Below are positions 60,501-64,000 of a stretch of DNA of 64,000 nucleotides, piece after piece. The notes under the pieces are model-generated. The model worked only from the letters and a program-made list of their open reading frames with translations. It was not told the DNA's origin and did no database searches. The stretch is taken from positions 310,001-374,000 of the forward strand of contig ML769397.1 of NCBI GenBank assembly GCA_009733575.1. The letters are read 5' to 3'. This DNA comes from Gymnopus androsaceus JB14. Its lineage: Eukaryota; Basidiomycota; Agaricomycetes; Agaricales; Omphalotaceae. The position numbers were made by a program, and so were the translations under genes. Every line of letters starts with the position of its first letter. The first letter of the stretch is position 1.

Positions 60501-60595
60501 ATACCTTGCTGAGATGCGCTTCGTTTCAGCCCGAAGAGATGCTTGCCTTGGTGAAGACGGGAAGATTCCGCGTTTGCATGTTCGCCGATGGTCAT
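57550..60595 (-). CDS. DUF6535-domain membrane protein, with one frame change
   Basis: DUF6535 proteins are a large basidiomycete family of unknown function. The domain begins near 60465 with DDYEHIFPEDPFLEETGPNA and FDGNMVGEARDGLDAMLVF. A GT-AG intron leads to AGLFSAVVTSFLVQTSQNLQ at 60231. Four membrane segments follow: AGLFSAVVTSFLV, WVNGLWVVSLALSLVVALAS, WQVLTIIGSLPVIMHISLAL, and VVLSWIIGTIAAVVYALY with its preceding segment. A long soluble part continues to 57550, including DYWGTIDYIFECFEKDLL and LQLRRLL-type helices, with a further intron (about 57840-57783). At about 58750 the frame changes by one base between ALHNIGRDANH and VQDYWGTIDYIF with no room for an intron. The first exon and start (60595) are uncertain. 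Confidence 0.75.
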
Positions 60596-60651
60596 TAAAG
60601 ATAAAGCTGTATAAGATGAGCGTCTGCCATTGCATTTTTTTCGGCGGCTAA

Positions 60652-61046
60652 CAGACTGATGAATCTAGAAATACTCTTCTCTTATGCAAAAACCAACTCA
60701 GACAAATTTAGACAGAGGTATGCAAAGATCGGGAGTCAGCAGTTGAGTAACAGACTGATGAATCAAGCGTGTTGGGAAGGGATTGTAGTTAAGGTTGATA
60801 TACAATAATTATGGGGCTCCGAGGTGCAGTCTAAAGACTGGAGCTCAATGGCTCTTTGAGGTCCTTTAGGGAGACAGACGACTCTAATTAATTGGGGTTG
60901 AAATTGGAAGGCGTCGAGCGAGTGTTACCCATTTATTTTTTTCAGGGAGAGTGAAGCTCAAATTAGGAGAAACTGAAAACGAGCGCTTATTTCCAACTCA
61001 TTTCTCTATTTTTCTCTCTTTCAACTATCGACCATCCGAGCGCGTC
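60652..61046. other. Divergent promoter region between DUF6535 and F-box genes
   Basis: About 400 bp, with a direct repeat GACTGATGAATC at 60653 and 60754. No gene seen. Confidence 0.6.
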
Positions 61047-62683
61047 ATGTTCTCCTTTGCCTTTGCCCGTCTAGGAGGAAGCTCAAGTACCTCCCATTTA
61101 AAAGGTATCATTCAACTCTTCTGTTATTAATTCGAACAATTTCTCAAAAAACTTATATTCATGTTTATACAGGAATGTCAATGTCGCAGTATCTGTCCCA
61201 GATTCGGATCGAAGAGCCAGTATGGCTTGACCCAACCCAGCTATCATTCCTTCGAAAAAAAATCTTTGAAACAGAGGCCCAAGTAAAGAGCCTAGAGGCT
61301 CAAATCTCCGAGTTAACGCGTCAAAAAGACGCGAAACTTGTTGAGCTGGTTTCGTTCCGAAATATCCTCCCCCCTATCCATCGAATTCCGGCGGAGATCC
61401 TTTCCAATATCTTCGAGCTTGCATGTCTTCCTGAGGACGGTATTTTCCAATCCAAGCATACCATCGTCTTGTACACGCACAATCTTTCCAGCGTGTGTGC
61501 ATTGTGGAGAAAGGTTGCTCTTGCGACTCCTCGACTTTGGTCCAAGCTCTGCTTTGATGATGAGAAACACATCGCACGTGCAAAAGTCGAGTGGGTCAAC
61601 GAGTGGACTGATCGGAGTCGAGGACACCTCTTGGATGTGTATTTCTCTTTACGTCGAGGTGTTGAGTCTGCACTGCTCCTGGAGAAAACCTTGGAATTTC
61701 GCCATCGAATTAGAACACTGAATGTAGCGGGGTATGCATCCACATACCTTGCGCTCCTCCGTCTACCGCGTTCTTCCTTTTCTCAGTTGGAAGCAGTCAC
61801 TCTTTCGATCAAGGCCAAAGGTGATGAACGCCTTTTACCCAAGAAAATCGAGGCACTCTTGGATGCACCCAATCTACACTATGTTCAAATTGGACCAACC
61901 TCATCCTCTACGTTTTTATTAAAATTATTAGCGCTTCCAACAGAACAGTTGAAAACATTGATATTTGCATCTAGTGTTCAGATCACGGATCCACCTGTCT
62001 TTGTGAACACTTTGCATGCATGCAAAGGGCTTGTCAACCTCGAAATTGATCTTTCAGTTCCATTGTACAAACCCACCATCGAAATCCCCAGCATCGACAT
62101 TTTGTTGCCTGCGTTGAAATCGTTGAAAATTTACTGCCGCCATGAAGACCAGTTTTACAACTTCTTACGCTGCCTTATTCTTCCTCTCCTCGAACACTTG
62201 ACTCTTTGCGGCGGGAGTTTTTTTAGCTGTGAAGCTTTTCCCACCGCTGCAGCCGATTTTCAGCGTCGTTCTGCTACTTCACTGTCGTCTTTGACACTGG
62301 AAGATTTTGATTGCAATGATGTGGAGACCTTGACGAAGAATTTAGGTATCTTCCCCGAAATCCAAGAATTACAGCTTCGGGTTCAAGTGGATGAAAATCT
62401 TCTCCTCCAAGCATTGTCCTATAATGCAGATAGCCAGGTCCTTCTTCCGAAGCTCACATATCTTGGGCTGCAGTTTTATCGGGGGCATTTTGGCTTGGTG
62501 CGGCACCCAGCCCCTCTTTCCGAAGGCTTGACATCTATGATCCTTTCACGATGGTGGCCCGACGATGGAAGAACTAGTACTGGATTAGTGCGGTTGCAGA
62601 AGGTGACTCTCCGAGGGTTTATTTACGATGATCAAATTGCTCGTATATCTGAACTGTCTGGCTTAAAAATCGAGTATATGTAG
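61047..62683 (+). CDS. F-box protein with N-terminal coiled coil and LRR-like repeats (intact family member)
   Basis: Two exons (61047-61104, 61173-62683) splice in phase to 522 residues. The first exon encodes MFSFAFARLGGSSSTSHLK. The second begins [20 protein letters not shown], which is an alternative start (61175). A coiled coil runs from about residue 45 to 80 (TEAQVKSLEAQISELTRQKD). The F-box follows (PIHRIPAEILSNIFELACLP ... LSSVCALWRKVALATPRLWS). The rest is made of LRR-like segments (LPRSSFSQLEAVTLSI, LLPALKSLKIYC, LILPLLEHLTLCGG), ending SELSGLKIEYM. It presumably acts as a substrate receptor of an SCF ubiquitin ligase. It is the best guide to the broken relatives at 11.4-12.9, 20.3-20.6, 21.9-22.1 and 22.6-25.1 kb. 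Confidence 0.88.
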
Positions 62684-63130
62684 GAACAATCAATTTTCTT
62701 ATCTTCGCTCCGCTGTGATTCGATGTTGACACTTCAAGTTAAGGTCAGAGTCATAAAAGTGCTTTATGTATGTGTGAGGAATGTAAACAAACAATGAAAC
62801 AGACGACAGAGAAGGGGAAAATGAAGAAAGTTCAGAGGCCAAGACTCGGCCCAAGAGGGCAGAACAATATACATATAGAAAGTCGGAGGGTCCTAGTCGT
62901 CCTCTTCTCCTCCTCATTGGACAACCTGGGAGTGGTACTGAGCGTGATCTTGCCCTCTTGCTCTCTAGTCTTGCTTCTCGAAAATCCGAAATCTTGCGCA
63001 AATCAGTAGTGAGCGCCTATTTTTCTTTCCGTTCACGCTTGACCAAAGTTCAATGATCAGCTAGGATCGTCACGCATCATCTCTCTAGGCCTTTAGTTTA
63101 CCGTGACCTCGACGGGAACATTTCTTCAAT
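62684..63130. other. Intergenic region
   Basis: No gene; holds the promoter of the CNX1-like gene. Confidence 0.6.
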
Positions 63131-64000
63131 ATGTCTCAAGATTTGGATTCTAAAATACGAGTTGCGATATTAACAGGTTGGCCATAGTTATTTTATCAAG
63201 TCTATTAACCTATTTTCTTTCTCAAGTTAGTGACCGTGCCTCTGAACCCAATCCTGATCCCAGCTACGACAAATCCAGTCCAGCTATTCGAGATTTATTC
63301 GCCAACTACTCTGCCTTCGCTTGTGTAGATCATGTCACTGTACCTGATGATATCTTGGCCATCCAGGAAGCCGTGAAGAAATGGGTAACTGGAACTGAAG
63401 GCGTGGATTGGATCGTAACCACTGGAGGAACAGGTTTTGGTATCAAGGATCGAACGCCTGAAGTATGTTTACAAGCGCCTTCTTTCGCTGTACCGATCGA
63501 CTTATCACTACGATTCAAAGGCTATATCACCTCTCCTGACAAGACCTGCACCAGGCTTGGTTCACCTCTTGCTTTCATCATCCTTGAAGCATACTACGAT
63601 GGCAGCCTTATCACGACCTATTGCTGGTACAATTTCCAAGTCATCTATCACGAACCCAGGCCAAGACTCCAACGAATTTGGCCCAGAGACATTGATTGTA
63701 ACACTACCAGGTTCCGTCAAGGCCGTACGCGAAAATCTTTCTGCCTTTTAGATAGTGGGACTGTCGTGCACGCCGTAGAACTGATGAAGGGCGGAGATGG
63801 AAGTAAAAGTGGCCAAGGCGTACATGGCTCTTCAGAAACTGGCTCCGGACACGGACACAGGCATCACCGTAGTCATCGACATCGTCACGGAGCTGGAAGT
63901 GCCCATAGCGCTGAAAATCATGACCACCATCATCATCATACAGAAGATCGTAGGATCCTATCGCATGATCCTTCTCAAGCTGGTGAGTAGATTCTCTTTC
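63131..64000 (+). CDS. Molybdenum cofactor biosynthesis protein, gephyrin/CNX1 type (N-terminal part, runs off window)
   Basis: Gephyrin/CNX1 proteins adenylate molybdopterin (MogA-like domain) and insert molybdate (MoeA-like domain). Only the MogA-like part is in the window. The start is MSQDLDSKIRVAILT at 63131; an intron (63177-63226) splits the codon before SDRASEPNPDPSYDKSSPA. The binding loop is VDWIVTTGGTGFGIKDRTPE (about 63405-63462). After an intron, exon 63521 on reads PLLTRPAPGLVHLLLSSSLK, MAALSRPIAGTIS and TLIVTLPGSVKAVRENLSA. Then the frame shifts by one base at about 63748 into LDSGTVVHAVELMKGGDGSK. The related fragment at 52080 has one more C at this spot, which would keep the frame. 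A His-rich linker (HGHRHHRSHRHRH) starts the inter-domain region. Confidence 0.88.

Overview
The window is nuclear DNA of a filamentous basidiomycete, most likely an Agaricomycete. Short introns of about 50-65 bp with GT..AG ends interrupt nearly every gene. Genes lie close together on both strands. Several families are typical of mushrooms: F-box proteins with an N-terminal coiled coil, DUF6535 membrane proteins, small APH-type kinases and expanded P-loop sulfotransferase-like proteins. No tRNA, rRNA, CRISPR array or complete autonomous transposon was seen.

Layout. 1-8.5 kb: the 5' part of a neurofibromin/Ira-type Ras-GAP and a three-RRM Nam8/Ngr1/Csx1-type RNA-binding protein, both on minus. 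8.5-11.4 kb: gene-free. 11.4-14.8 kb: a decayed F-box gene head to head with an F-box/LRR-like gene. 16.5-21.6 kb: a small membrane protein, RRP7, an APH-like kinase pseudogene and an unknown protein. 20.3-25.1 kb: F-box fragments and an F-box gene split by a piece of a DBP2-type DEAD-box helicase gene. 25.5-31 kb: an ankyrin-RCC1-BTB protein like animal IBtk and fission yeast Btb1. 31.8-40.3 kb: five tandem sulfotransferase-like genes. 40.5-49.4 kb: BUD31, a KHA1-like K+/H+ antiporter, an RGS membrane protein and a stomatin-like protein. 50-52.2 kb: a foldback element and a decayed mosaic whose pieces match, in the same order, sequences at 53.5-63.9 kb. 52.5-64 kb: a hypothetical protein, an EVE-domain protein, an ABHD1/3-type hydrolase, a DUF6535 gene, an intact F-box gene and the start of a gephyrin/CNX1-type molybdenum cofactor gene.

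Conserved housekeeping genes (Ras-GAP, RRP7, BUD31, KHA1, EVE, CNX1) alternate with fast-changing blocks (F-box, DUF6535, sulfotransferase array, foldbacks). No operon-like pathway links them. The most interesting points are the helicase fragment inside an F-box gene with its introns kept, the sulfotransferase array with a repeated promoter block and different intron content in its first copy, and the collinear decayed duplicate at 50.6-52.2 kb.

Caveat: several conserved genes contain single-base frame changes, some in homopolymers. For CNX1 the decayed duplicate still carries the base that restores the frame. Some breaks may therefore be assembly errors rather than mutations.
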